Origin: RGIG3077 sp964490175
GTDB taxonomy: Bacteria; Bacillota; Clostridia; Oscillospirales; Ruminococcaceae
NCBI GenBank assembly: GCA_964490175.1
Contig: CAZBAI010000008.1
Location: forward strand, 6,360 to 70,359
Reading direction: 5' to 3'
DNA: 64,000 nucleotides
How positions within the stretch are numbered: the first letter of the stretch is position 1; the number at the start of each line of letters is the position of its first letter. This document shows positions 16,519-26,993 of this stretch, in pieces. Below the pieces are notes generated by a model, which had not been told where the DNA came from, ran no database searches, and saw only the letters and a program-made list of their open reading frames with translations. A program made the translations under genes and the position numbers.

Positions 16519-19500
16519 ATGTTAAACTTTATTTTAGGCGCTGTCGCAACAGGCAAGACAAGCACAATATCCGAAAAGATACGCCGAAAAATTTCAGGCG
16601 GCGAAAACGTGCTTGTCATCGTGCCCGAGCAGTTTACGTTTGAATATGAGCATATGCTGTATTCAAGACTCGGTGCGTTTGATTACAACAAAATATCCGT
16701 AAAAAGCTTTAAAAGGCTTGCTTTGCAAATTATAGAAGAATGCGGCGGCGAACACAAAATGTATGCCGACTCCGTGACAAAATCGCTTATAATGTCGCTT
16801 GCCGTTAAATACAGCGCCGAAAACGACGGTCTTGTTTTCTACAAAAGGCTTGCGAAAAATCCGGCATTTTCGGCGATGATGCTTGATTGCATATCGGATT
16901 TGAGCCAAAGCGGTCTTGATGATTCAAAGCTCACTGCGGGACTTTTGGGGCTGAGCGGCACTTTAAAAGAAAAATTTACCGATATTCTCAATATATATTT
17001 TACCTATTGCTCACTTTTGAATACACACGGTCTTTCCGATGAAAAAAGCGCAATTTCCTACGCCGCATCGCTTGCTTCAAAGCATGGTTTTTTTGAAAAC
17101 AAATGCGTTTTTATCGATGAGTTTAAAAGCTTTACGGCAGATGAGCGGCTTTTGATCGAAGCAATGCTTGCACAATCCGATGTGTGCTGTGCGCTTGATA
17201 CAGACGATGAATACTCAAAGCTTTTGCACCTTTATTCGGTCAACCGCACTTTTTCGATTTTGAAAAATTCGGCGCAAAAGTGCAATGCCAAAATCACGCT
17301 GGCACGTACAAATGCGGCAAATTGCAATACAAATTGCGATATAACCCATATTTCGCAAAACATATTCAAAAGCGGCGAGTGCGAAAAAATTAAAAGCGAA
17401 AACGTAAAAATTATTGACGCACTTAATATATATAATGAATGCGAATATGTTTTTGCGCAAATCAAGCACCTTGTGCGATATGAAGGCATACGCTTTGACG
17501 AAATTCAAATCGTTGCAAGAGATGCGCAAATGTACAGTGCGGTGGTATCGGAATATGCAAAAATATACGAAATACCTATTTTTGAAAGCGTTGAAAAAAC
17601 GCCCTATAACACTGCGCTTTCCGTATTTATCTCAACAGCGCTTGAACTCACCTTTTCGCCCTTTTCAACCGAAACCGTTCTTATGTATGCAAAAACAATG
17701 CTCATCGATATCGATATTGCCGAAATAGCACAGCTTGAAAATTTTTGCTATATATGGGAGATTGACGGCAAGCTGTGGGAAAAAGAGTTTTCGCAAAATG
17801 ATTCTGCCGCAAAAGACGCCGAAATTACCCGAAAAAAAATTATAGAACCGCTGCTAAGACTGCGCAAAAAGTGCGAAAACACCACAGGTGATGTCATCAC
17901 ACAGGCACTTTATGAACATTTTGAAGCGGTAAATCTTGTTGATTGCCTTGATAAGCTGACCGAATTTAACGGCGAAAGCGCCGAGGCAGATTCAATCGAA
18001 CAGGCAAGAGAAATGCGGCTTTTGTGCAATGCGCTAACCGATACGCTTGATATTTTTTATACATATTTGCACGGTGTTGAAATTTCGCCCGCAGAATACA
18101 GAGATATGCTCAATTGCGCACTTTCATCGGCACATTATTCAAAAGCGCCGCAAAGATTGAACGCCGTTAATTTTGCGCAACTGCAATTGACAAGATACAA
18201 CTCGCCCAAGGTTGTTTTCATTCTCGGCGCAAACGAGGGGTATTTTCCCAGAAACAGCGTAACCGCAGGTATGTTCACCTCGACAGAGAGCTTAAAACTT
18301 TCATCAAACGGAATAGAGCTGGCAAAAACCGATGAGCAGATATACTCGGAAGAAAGCTTTGCCGTATACGCCGCTTTAAGCGCCCCCACAAAAAAGCTCT
18401 ATATTACATATCCTTTGCTTGATAAATCAAACAATTCAAAAACCGGTGCGCATACGTTAAAGCTGATTCAAAATCTGTTTTCAAACAAAATCACGCTTTG
18501 CGCCGAAAGGCTTGACGATGAATTTTACGCCTCATCGAAAGAAGCCGCATACAGACGATATGTACGCAATTTCGGAAAAAACACCGTTTTTGAAAAAAGC
18601 TGCGAGGCATTGCTATGCGGTGACGATGCCTATATCGACAGGATAAAAGCTTTAAAATCGGGCATGGGCGCAAAAAAGCAGCACAGCCTTGACAATACCG
18701 AAATAATAAAGCTTTTATACGGAACAAACCTGAAAATGAGCGCTTCAAAGCTGGAAACTTTCTGCTCATGCCCGTTCAGATATTACATGACCTATGGGCT
18801 GAAAATCAGACCGCTGCAAAAAATGGGCATTACCGTAAACGAAAAGGGCAGCATTGTTCATTTCTGTCTTGAAAGGATTTTTAAGGACTTTAAAAAGGAA
18901 GAATTTTTAAGCCTTTCAAAAGACAGTATCGATTCGGCTGTGGCTTTATATATAAAAGCGTACCGTGACGAGCACCTCGGAGGAGATTACAGGCAAAGCG
19001 AAAAATTTGAATATGCGCTGAATATAATCGCCGAAAACACAAGCGAAATAATCGAAAATCTGCAAAGGGAATTTTCGCAAAGCGATTTTTACCCGTGCGA
19101 ATCGGAATATTTTATAAAAAGAGAATTTGCGCTTTCCGTTCCCGCAATTCCGAAAGCGCAGCTGACATTAAGCGGAATCACCGACCGAATCGACCTGTAT
19201 ATCAGCTCAAGAGGCAGATTTATCCGTGTGGTTGATTACAAAACCGGCAAAAAGACTTTTTCGCTTGCAGACCTTTTAAGCGGAAAAAATATGCAAATGT
19301 TTCTTTACCTTTTTGCGTTGACATCAAGCGATGAAAACTTTTGCGATTGTGCCAATGCCGGCGTTTTGTACTATCATGCAAACGAAATGTCACCCTCGCT
19401 TGCACGCACAAGCAGTGATGCCGAGCTTGAAAAGCTTAAATCGAAAAGCCGAAAAATGATAGGCGTTATTCTCGATGACGAGGAAATAATTGCCTCGATG

Positions 19501-19875
19501 GACAAGGGTGCCGGCGTTATTCCCATTGTGCGCAATAAAGACGGCACAATCAGCAAAAGCTCGATGAAAAATCTGCTGAATCACGAAAAATTTTCAAGCC
19601 TTGACAGATACTGCACCGAAACGCTGAAACGCTGCGGCGAAAGAATTTTAAGCGGAAACATTGCGGCGCTCCCCTGCGGTGACGCCTGCACCTATTGCGA
19701 TTATAAAAATGTATGCGGAAATTACCCCAATGAATCTGTAATGAGCCTTGAATGCGATACCGAAACCCTTGTTGAAAAAATGCTTTGCGGCGATTATTCA
19801 TACGGCGATTTTGCAACGGTAAAAACGGCAGTGCCCGATAAGGAGGACGAAGATGTGGACGAAGGAACAGCTTGA
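16519..19875 (+). CDS. addB: ATP-dependent helicase-nuclease subunit B
   Basis: An 1118-residue AddB. A P-loop-like GAVATGKTS is at residues 7-15, inactivated helicase-like domains follow, and the C-terminal RecB-type nuclease domain is present with DYKTGK near residue 910. The iron-sulfur cluster cysteines are visible: one in the FCSCPFRYY segment near residue 750 and a CTYCDYKNVC group near 1057-1066. With AddA it resects DNA double-strand ends, recognises Chi-like sites and loads RecA. It overlaps addA by 23 bases, the usual arrangement. Confidence 0.96.
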   Translation: MLNFILGAVATGKTSTISEKIRRKISGGENVLVIVPEQFTFEYEHMLYSRLGAFDYNKISVKSFKRLALQIIEECGGEHKMYADSVTKSLIMSLAVKYSAENDGLVFYKRLAKNPAFSAMMLDCISDLSQSGLDDSKLTAGLLGLSGTLKEKFTDILNIYFTYCSLLNTHGLSDEKSAISYAASLASKHGFFENKCVFIDEFKSFTADERLLIEAMLAQSDVCCALDTDDEYSKLLHLYSVNRTFSILKNSAQKCNAKITLARTNAANCNTNCDITHISQNIFKSGECEKIKSENVKIIDALNIYNECEYVFAQIKHLVRYEGIRFDEIQIVARDAQMYSAVVSEYAKIYEIPIFESVEKTPYNTALSVFISTALELTFSPFSTETVLMYAKTMLIDIDIAEIAQLENFCYIWEIDGKLWEKEFSQNDSAAKDAEITRKKIIEPLLRLRKKCENTTGDVITQALYEHFEAVNLVDCLDKLTEFNGESAEADSIEQAREMRLLCNALTDTLDIFYTYLHGVEISPAEYRDMLNCALSSAHYSKAPQRLNAVNFAQLQLTRYNSPKVVFILGANEGYFPRNSVTAGMFTSTESLKLSSNGIELAKTDEQIYSEESFAVYAALSAPTKKLYITYPLLDKSNNSKTGAHTLKLIQNLFSNKITLCAERLDDEFYASSKEAAYRRYVRNFGKNTVFEKSCEALLCGDDAYIDRIKALKSGMGAKKQHSLDNTEIIKLLYGTNLKMSASKLETFCSCPFRYYMTYGLKIRPLQKMGITVNEKGSIVHFCLERIFKDFKKEEFLSLSKDSIDSAVALYIKAYRDEHLGGDYRQSEKFEYALNIIAENTSEIIENLQREFSQSDFYPCESEYFIKREFALSVPAIPKAQLTLSGITDRIDLYISSRGRFIRVVDYKTGKKTFSLADLLSGKNMQMFLYLFALTSSDENFCDCANAGVLYYHANEMSPSLARTSSDAELEKLKSKSRKMIGVILDDEEIIASMDKGAGVIPIVRNKDGTISKSSMKNLLNHEKFSSLDRYCTETLKRCGERILSGNIAALPCGDACTYCDYKNVCGNYPNESVMSLECDTETLVEKMLCGDYSYGDFATVKTAVPDKEDEDVDEGTA

Positions 19876-22800
19876 CGCCATTTGCGCACCCAACACAGGG
19901 CTGATTGTATCGGCGGCGGCGGGAAGTGGCAAAACCGCTGTGCTTGTCGAAAGGCTTTGCCGACAAATATGCGACAGCATTCCCGTTCAGAAGATCGTGG
20001 TCGTCACCTTTACCGAAGATGCCGCCGCTCAGCTGAAAAACCGCCTTTACGACGCAATACGTGAAAAACTCGGAAAAGAGCCGGAAAACGAATGGCTTGC
20101 ACGTCAGCTGAATATGCTCGGCAGTGCGAAAATATCAACAATAAGCTCATTTTGCTTTAATATTATCAGAGAAAACATCAACAGGCTTAATGTTTCGCCG
20201 AATTTTAAGATAATCGAAACTGCGCAGGAAAATGTTTTGCTCAAAAAAGCCGCCGATTCGGCAATTGAAGAAACTTATAAAACAACCCCCGGCGATATTG
20301 ATATATTAAGCGATTATTTTTGCAAGGATTTTGAAGCCAAGGCGTGTGCTTTTATCATCAAACTGCATAAATTCTTGGTGTCCATTCCCTTTAAATACGA
20401 ATATTTAAAAAACGTCGGCGAAAATTTAGCTGTTCTTAAAGACGATTGCTCTGCAATTAAAGACGAATACTGCGAATTTATTAAAGAACGGCTTTGCAAA
20501 ATCGTTTCGCAGTATCGATCGATTTTAAAGCTTTGCAACGGCGATTTTGAAAGCTATTACGACTATTTTGACAATATTGTAACAGAGCTTTGCGATATTT
20601 CAAGCTCGCTTTGTGAAGAAAACATCTTTGAATCGGCACAAAACATATGCGCATTTTCGCTCAAAAGCATACCGAGGCTCAAGGTCGATAAAGCGCAGGA
20701 AACGCAAAAAGTTTTCATCAACGCATTAAAAGACAAGGCGAAAAAAGACCTTGCAAAGCTTTCGGATATTGTTTTGACCAAAGAACAAATGCAAAGCGAT
20801 TTTGCAATGCAATCACAGCTGTTTTCTTGCATTGCAAGGCTGTATTCGGCTTTTGACGCAAAGCTTGAAAAGCTAAAAGCCGATATGAACGGCTTGACCT
20901 TTTCCGATGGCGAAACGCTTGCTCTGTCCCTTTTATCGGACAAAAACGCAATTGACGGAAAAAGCGATATTGCACGTGAGCTGAGCGAATACTATGAAAT
21001 AATCGCCTGCGACGAATATCAGGATATAAACAACGTGCAGGAAATGATTTTTAATCTGATTTCAAAAAGAAACACAAATCTTTTTGCCGTCGGCGATATC
21101 AAGCAATCGATATACAGATTTAGGCAGGCAAACCCCAATATTTTCCTTGGCACGGTTATGAGCGCTGAAGATTACAGCGGACAAAAAAGAGAGAATATAC
21201 AAAAAATCGTTTTGGCAAAAAACTTTCGCAGTTCAAAGCAAACCGTTGATTTTGTCAATTTAGTTTTTACAAATTTGATGAGCCGAAAATGCGGCGATGT
21301 CGATTACGACGACAGCCACCGCCTTGTATACGGCGCAAGCTTTGATGAAAGCGACAGAAAAACCGAAATTATGCTTGTTGAAACAGATGACGAAAAGCAA
21401 TATAAATCAGCCGAATCCGACGCAGTTGCGCTGAAAATCAAGTCTATGCTGGAAAGCGGCGTTACCGTCACGGAATCAAACGGCACAAAGCGCCCATGCA
21501 CCTACAGCGATTTTTGCATATTGATGAGCACAAAGGCACGCTTCGGCGAATTTAAAGCTTGCCTTGAAAATTTAGGAATAAAGGTCAGCGCAATATCAAA
21601 AGAGGGCTACCTCACTTCACGTGAAATAACGCTTTTGTGTGATATTTTGCGCATTATCGACAACCCCACAAGAGATATTTCCGTTGTTGCCGTTCTGCTT
21701 TCGCCCATATTCGCACTAACGCCCGACGAAATATCGCAGATAAGAATGATAAATCCCGATATTCCTCTTTACAGCGTTATGTCCTCACAGGATATATCAA
21801 GCCGTATCGGCAAGACCGCGCTCGAAAAATGTGAACGCTTTGTCGGCATAATCGATGAAATGCGAATATTCGGCTCAATGTGCGGAATCAGCGAGCTTAT
21901 CAGAAAAATCTACATAAAAACCGACCTTATTTCGATAATGCAGCTTTACGGCGACGGCGAAAAAAAATCGGCAAATCTGCGTCTGATGCTCAGCTATGCG
22001 CAAAGCTATGAAAGTACATCGACAGGAGGTCTTTCCGGCTTTTTGCGCTATCTTGATTCCGTGGACAAGAAAAACGGCGACTTAGGCTCGGCTCAGACTG
22101 TTTCCGGCTCGGACGATTCGGTATCGCTCACGACGATTCATTCTTCAAAAGGGCTTGAATATCCCTTTGTGTTTGTTTGCGATAATCGCCGAAAATTCAA
22201 CAACAGAGATTTATCCGACGATATTCTGCTTCATAAAGAACACGGCTTCGGCGCTGTATACAAAAGCAAATCTACAATGAAGCACTACGACACATATCTG
22301 CACGAAAAAATCAAAAGCTGCTCACTGCGTGAATCGCTCAGTGAAAGTATGCGGCTTTTATATGTAGCGCTGACAAGAGCAAAGGAGCGGCTTTTTATAA
22401 CGCTCAGCTGTGACAGCGTGCTGAAAAACAAGCTTTGCAGTACCGCATTTGCACTTAATTCGCCCGGCGGCACAGACCCTCTTTGCGCCGTATGCTTTGA
22501 GGATTGGCTCATCAACGCACTTGTTTGCGATGAAAACGCAAATGCACTTTGCGCACTTGTGCCCGAAAGCTTTCCGACAAAAACCAAAACGGATATGACA
22601 ATCAGCGTGATAAATCCAAATAGCGAATTTTATAAAAATACGAAAAAACACACCGAACCTACAATTGACAAAGAGCTTTGCAAGCGCCTTGAAAGAAGCT
22701 TTAGCTTTGCAAATTTTGAAAGTCATGAGCTTTATGCAAAGCTTAATGTAACGGAGCTTGTAAACTCGCAAAAAATATCGCTCAAAACACCGCTGTTTGC

Positions 22801-23335
22801 TTCAAATCACCCTTTCGGCGCCGTTAAGGGAAATGCCGTGCACAGCTTTATGCAGCTTTGCGATTTGCGCTGCTCGAATGCCAAGCTTGAACTTTCAAGA
22901 CTGCATTCTGCCGGAATTATTCAGAGCGCTTACCTAAAGCTTATCGATACCGACTCTTTGCAAGCGTTTTTCGATTCGCACTTAGCCCGAATGCTAAAAC
23001 ACGCAAAATACATAAATCGTGAATATGAATATCTTGTTTGCATTAAAGATTTGCCCTGCGACAGCCGTTTGTTCGGTCAAATAATACCGATTGAATACAA
23101 GGGAACGGATACAATGCTGCAAGGCGTGATAGACTGCCTTTTTGAAACCTGCGATGGCAAGCTTGTTTTGCTCGATTACAAAACCGACAGAGCAACGCCC
23201 GAAGATATCAAAATGCGATATCGCAATCAGCTTATTACATATGCCGAATGCATAAACGTATTTATGCGCAAAAAGGTCGATTTTGTGTATATATGGTCTT
23301 TTGAAAACAACTGTGCAATCGAAATTAACGTTTGA
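19853..23335 (+). CDS. addA: ATP-dependent helicase-nuclease subunit A
   Basis: An 1160-residue AddA. It has a UvrD-type helicase with Walker A AAAGSGKTAV near residues 20-29, DEYQDI (Walker B) near 386-391, GDIKQSIYRFRQANP near 412-426, SSKGLEYPFVFV near 765 and VALTRAKERL near 840, then a RecB-type nuclease domain with LLDYKTD near residue 1104. It unwinds and cuts DNA ends with AddB in recombinational repair. Start ATG is preceded by AAGGAGG within the end of addB. Confidence 0.97.
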   Translation: MWTKEQLDAICAPNTGLIVSAAAGSGKTAVLVERLCRQICDSIPVQKIVVVTFTEDAAAQLKNRLYDAIREKLGKEPENEWLARQLNMLGSAKISTISSFCFNIIRENINRLNVSPNFKIIETAQENVLLKKAADSAIEETYKTTPGDIDILSDYFCKDFEAKACAFIIKLHKFLVSIPFKYEYLKNVGENLAVLKDDCSAIKDEYCEFIKERLCKIVSQYRSILKLCNGDFESYYDYFDNIVTELCDISSSLCEENIFESAQNICAFSLKSIPRLKVDKAQETQKVFINALKDKAKKDLAKLSDIVLTKEQMQSDFAMQSQLFSCIARLYSAFDAKLEKLKADMNGLTFSDGETLALSLLSDKNAIDGKSDIARELSEYYEIIACDEYQDINNVQEMIFNLISKRNTNLFAVGDIKQSIYRFRQANPNIFLGTVMSAEDYSGQKRENIQKIVLAKNFRSSKQTVDFVNLVFTNLMSRKCGDVDYDDSHRLVYGASFDESDRKTEIMLVETDDEKQYKSAESDAVALKIKSMLESGVTVTESNGTKRPCTYSDFCILMSTKARFGEFKACLENLGIKVSAISKEGYLTSREITLLCDILRIIDNPTRDISVVAVLLSPIFALTPDEISQIRMINPDIPLYSVMSSQDISSRIGKTALEKCERFVGIIDEMRIFGSMCGISELIRKIYIKTDLISIMQLYGDGEKKSANLRLMLSYAQSYESTSTGGLSGFLRYLDSVDKKNGDLGSAQTVSGSDDSVSLTTIHSSKGLEYPFVFVCDNRRKFNNRDLSDDILLHKEHGFGAVYKSKSTMKHYDTYLHEKIKSCSLRESLSESMRLLYVALTRAKERLFITLSCDSVLKNKLCSTAFALNSPGGTDPLCAVCFEDWLINALVCDENANALCALVPESFPTKTKTDMTISVINPNSEFYKNTKKHTEPTIDKELCKRLERSFSFANFESHELYAKLNVTELVNSQKISLKTPLFASNHPFGAVKGNAVHSFMQLCDLRCSNAKLELSRLHSAGIIQSAYLKLIDTDSLQAFFDSHLARMLKHAKYINREYEYLVCIKDLPCDSRLFGQIIPIEYKGTDTMLQGVIDCLFETCDGKLVLLDYKTDRATPEDIKMRYRNQLITYAECINVFMRKKVDFVYIWSFENNCAIEINV

Positions 23336-23358
23336 CATTTTTGAAAGGAATGATGTGA

Positions 23359-24567
23359 TTGAAAAATATTGCAAGCTATTTAATCGCCGTTGTTTTATCG
23401 GTGCTGTATATGTATTTTCTTGATGAGGAAAGCGGGCTTGTTATAACCGCAATTATGCTGATCACACCGCTGATTTCGTTTATAATTACCTTTTTAAGCC
23501 TTAGGCTGACAAAAATATACGTAAATGCCAAAACCGATATAATTACCTGCGGCGACGCCTTTGAAGCGGAAATTGACATAAAACGCACTTTGCCGATAAT
23601 TTCGCCCACTGTTATAATTGATTTTGAAGTCAGTGCAAATTTCAATCAATATCCGTCGTTTTCGCAAAAATTTTCGCCGCAGATGAATAAAGAGTCAAGA
23701 TATTGCGTGAAAATTCCGTCAAAATATGCAACATGCGGCTCGGTATCGGTAAAATCCGTTAAATTTTCAGACTTTCTCGGAATATTTTCATTAAAATCAA
23801 AGTGCGATTATCCCGAATTTAAAATTGCGATAATACCGAAAATCATACCGAGTGAAAAGGACAATATCTTATTCGATTCGCTTGCTTTGAATTTTTCCTA
23901 TGATGATGAGCAGGAAAGCTCTGCAAATGCTTACTCAATGCACACTTCTCCCGGATATGAGCATCGTGAATATGTCGATTCCGACCCGCTAAAGCGCATA
24001 AACTGGAAAATGTCGTCAAAACTCGGCAAACTTATGGTGCGCCTCGACGAGCATTTGAGCGCTTCAATGCCGATTTTTTTTATTGATCTCAGCGCAAATG
24101 CGGAAATTGCGGAAATTTTGTCCGAAGAATCCGATGAGCAAAAGTCAATACTGTTTTCATCGCTTTACAGCCGTGCAAGCAAGCTGCTTGCCAACGTTTT
24201 GGGAACGCTTTCTTACTTTACCGACAATTCTATCGAATGCAAGGTTTTTTGCACAAGTTTTTCAAAACCTGTCATCTGCGAAAACAAAGCCGACATATCA
24301 AGCCTTGCAATTGACATTGCCAAGGCATCTATAACGGATATTGAAAACAGCCGAAGTCTTGAAGATGTTTTTTCCGATATATCGGAAGAAAGCAGTCTTG
24401 TTTATTGCAGTTTTTCACGCAATCCCGATATTGAAAAATTTTTGCGTCTTTGCAAAAACAAAAGTGCAAGCGCTTCAATACTGTTGGCTTCAAGCAAAAC
24501 AAACGCCGATCTTTCCGGCGTTGATGCTTACTTCTACAATTCCGACAATGCTTTGAAACGCTTCTAA
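23359..24567 (+). CDS. DUF58 domain membrane protein
   Basis: A 402-residue protein with two N-terminal membrane helices (about 4-20 and 23-46), a beta-rich stretch, and the DUF58 segment: REYVDSDPLKRINWKMSSK near residues 200-218 is the family signature. DUF58 proteins have a von Willebrand A-like fold and usually act with a MoxR-type AAA+ ATPase in assembly of secreted or surface complexes. Here no MoxR gene precedes it; addA does, 23 bases upstream. The start is TTG 23359 after GGAATGATG. A transglutaminase-fold protein follows 32 bases downstream. Confidence 0.85.
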   Translation: MKNIASYLIAVVLSVLYMYFLDEESGLVITAIMLITPLISFIITFLSLRLTKIYVNAKTDIITCGDAFEAEIDIKRTLPIISPTVIIDFEVSANFNQYPSFSQKFSPQMNKESRYCVKIPSKYATCGSVSVKSVKFSDFLGIFSLKSKCDYPEFKIAIIPKIIPSEKDNILFDSLALNFSYDDEQESSANAYSMHTSPGYEHREYVDSDPLKRINWKMSSKLGKLMVRLDEHLSASMPIFFIDLSANAEIAEILSEESDEQKSILFSSLYSRASKLLANVLGTLSYFTDNSIECKVFCTSFSKPVICENKADISSLAIDIAKASITDIENSRSLEDVFSDISEESSLVYCSFSRNPDIEKFLRLCKNKSASASILLASSKTNADLSGVDAYFYNSDNALKRF

Positions 24568-24599
24568 CTTATTTTTTTCGCAAAAAAGGAGGACTTTAT

Positions 24600-26993
24600 A
24601 TGGCGCAAAACCAACCGAAATACCGCAAAAGCAAAATGATAATATTGCAAAAAGCGTTTAATGCCATTCCGATAATATTTGCCGCCTTTGTCAGCGCAAG
24701 CTTTGTGTGGCACTTTACCGCTTCAAAAACGCCGTTTATCCTTTCGTTTGCCGCAGCGCTTGTTTATCAGGCAATTTTGTTTGCCGTATTCGACATTGCC
24801 CGAAAGCCCGGGCGCAAGCTGTTGTTCGCAGTTTATATCACGCTGATTATGCTAATAACTCCGCATTTAAGCGACTTGTACGAAACAATTATGTATTCGC
24901 ACGCCGACTCGCTTATGGCGGGGGCAAACATGGTTGATTGGTTCTTCGCAAGCGGATCGTACACCGAATATAATCCGGGATTTTGCTGCTATTTGCTCAT
25001 GAGCATTTCACTGCCGATAGGTGCGGCTGTATATTATTACACAAAGTTTTATTTAAGGATATCGGTGCTGTTTTTAATTGCGCTGTTTCCGCCTGTTATT
25101 TACGCTAAGGATTACGAATCATACCCTACATTTTTCTGTGTGATTTTGCTGCTTTTGTTCTTTTTAACGATAATCTACTGCCGATATATAAAGACCGAAT
25201 CGAATTTCAATCAAAACGGCGATATCACCGAAAGTTTAGGCTATTCACCGACATTTCGCCGCTCGACCGCAGTATTTCTTGCAATTTCGCTGATTGTCGC
25301 CATAATCGTTCCCAAGCCGGATATTGATGACAAGCGACAGGCATTTGATGATTTCACGCAGAACAAATTTTCAAGCCCTGTCGGCAGAATCACAAGTGAT
25401 TTTTCTCAAACCTCAAACGGAAACAACAATTTTGCAAGCGCAAACCGTGATATTGCCCATGTTGAAGCAAATGAATTGCTCAACCTTAAAACACAGTGCT
25501 TTTATTATTATGACCACCAAGATGATGTATGGTACCCTCTTTCGCAAGATTCGGAAATTGTTAATTCATCGGAGCTTGTAGGCATAATGGTACAGGGAAA
25601 AAGCGCACAGGGCACTATTGATATTCAACAAACATACAGCCCTGCGGCACTTATTGAAAGTATAATATACGCCTGCAACAAAAACAGCACCTTTGCCGAA
25701 AAATACAACTTAACGGCACTTTCAAACGAAAAATACGATTTGGGCGATTATGAATCGTGCTTGAGCTATTACATTGTGCAGGACGGTTTTTATCCCTCGT
25801 ATTTTTTCGCACCAGAAAACGCATTTAGCGTTAATATTAAATCTTGCAAAAGCAAGCTTGAAATCAGAAAAAGCGACTCGGACGTGCTGTATGCGCGCGA
25901 TGCCGAAAAAGGCACTCTGCTTTGCTGCTCGCCCGGTCAGCCGGTAACGTTTGAATATATATCGCCGAGCCTTATCTATGATGACAGAGTGCAAACCGTT
26001 TTAAGAGCGCTTTCATACGATAATTACGGCAGATTTCTCTCTGACCTACTTGCCGTAATAGGCTCTGACGCATTATACGATGACGATACGGTATATAACG
26101 CCTACTACGAATATTATAAGCAAAACGCAATCTACGAAAGCGAATCGAAAAGGGTTTTTACAAAAAAAATCCGTGACCTTGCCGATGATATAACCGACGG
26201 ACTGTATTCGGATTATGAAAAAGCAAAAGCAATTGAGCAATATTTCACCGAAAGCGGATTTGAATACAGCACCGACTACGTATGCCCCGAGGGCGAAAAT
26301 ATAACTCATTTTTTGTTTGAATCGCACGAAGGCTCATGCTATCACTACGCAACGGCGATGACATTGCTTTGCAGAAGCGTTGGTCTGAACGCCCGATACT
26401 GCGAAGGCTTTTCATATTCCGAAAAGGCGAAAACATCATATTCTTCAACCGGAATGCCCGTATATCTTATCAGTGAGGATTGTTCGCACGCCTTTTGCGA
26501 AGTATATATATCCGGATATGGCTGGATGCGCTTTGAACCGACCGTTGCCGACAGCTCAATGCCGATAAGCACGGCTCAAATCATAAAAATGGTCGTAATT
26601 ACCGTCATTGCAACGCCGATTGCGGCATTGCTCTTTACCCTTGTCATTTTTCCGATTTCGGAGCGGCTGTATCTTTTAATACTCGCAAAATCGGGCAAGG
26701 ATGCCGCTTTGTGCCGATATATTATTAAATCGCTCAAAAAAACAATCAAGTCAAAACACGGCAAATCGGCTTTTGAAATTGCTTTTGAAGCGCAAACGCT
26801 TTCGGGCGTTGATATGTCTTGCCTGTCAAAACTGTTTGACGCCTGTATTTACGGCGATTGCCGATTAAATTCCAAGCAAATAAAAAGCATAATCTGCGAT
26901 TATTATGCATTTAAAAAAGCCTTTGCACGGCGAAAACGCCATGCAAAGGCAAATACCGAAGTGCGCCGACAAAAGGCTCTGCAAGCAAATTAA
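24600..26993 (+). CDS. Transglutaminase-like membrane protein (TgpA/DUF3488-type)
   Basis: A 797-residue protein with about six N-terminal membrane helices (to about residue 240), a large extracytoplasmic region, a further helix near 660-685 and a cytoplasmic tail. The transglutaminase-like core has the full triad layout: Cys in GSCYHYAT near residue 579, His in SHAFCEV near 629 and the acidic residue in WMRFEPT near 645. The pairing with DUF58 is a conserved module in bacteria, usually with MoxR; its substrate is unknown. The stop overlaps the convergent minus-strand gene by four bases. Confidence 0.88.
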   Translation: MAQNQPKYRKSKMIILQKAFNAIPIIFAAFVSASFVWHFTASKTPFILSFAAALVYQAILFAVFDIARKPGRKLLFAVYITLIMLITPHLSDLYETIMYSHADSLMAGANMVDWFFASGSYTEYNPGFCCYLLMSISLPIGAAVYYYTKFYLRISVLFLIALFPPVIYAKDYESYPTFFCVILLLLFFLTIIYCRYIKTESNFNQNGDITESLGYSPTFRRSTAVFLAISLIVAIIVPKPDIDDKRQAFDDFTQNKFSSPVGRITSDFSQTSNGNNNFASANRDIAHVEANELLNLKTQCFYYYDHQDDVWYPLSQDSEIVNSSELVGIMVQGKSAQGTIDIQQTYSPAALIESIIYACNKNSTFAEKYNLTALSNEKYDLGDYESCLSYYIVQDGFYPSYFFAPENAFSVNIKSCKSKLEIRKSDSDVLYARDAEKGTLLCCSPGQPVTFEYISPSLIYDDRVQTVLRALSYDNYGRFLSDLLAVIGSDALYDDDTVYNAYYEYYKQNAIYESESKRVFTKKIRDLADDITDGLYSDYEKAKAIEQYFTESGFEYSTDYVCPEGENITHFLFESHEGSCYHYATAMTLLCRSVGLNARYCEGFSYSEKAKTSYSSTGMPVYLISEDCSHAFCEVYISGYGWMRFEPTVADSSMPISTAQIIKMVVITVIATPIAALLFTLVIFPISERLYLLILAKSGKDAALCRYIIKSLKKTIKSKHGKSAFEIAFEAQTLSGVDMSCLSKLFDACIYGDCRLNSKQIKSIICDYYAFKKAFARRKRHAKANTEVRRQKALQAN

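Noticed and set aside
19374..19966. Several minus-strand frames across the addB-addA junction
   Set aside because: All are antisense to strongly supported genes and have no start signals; typical shadow frames of this base composition.
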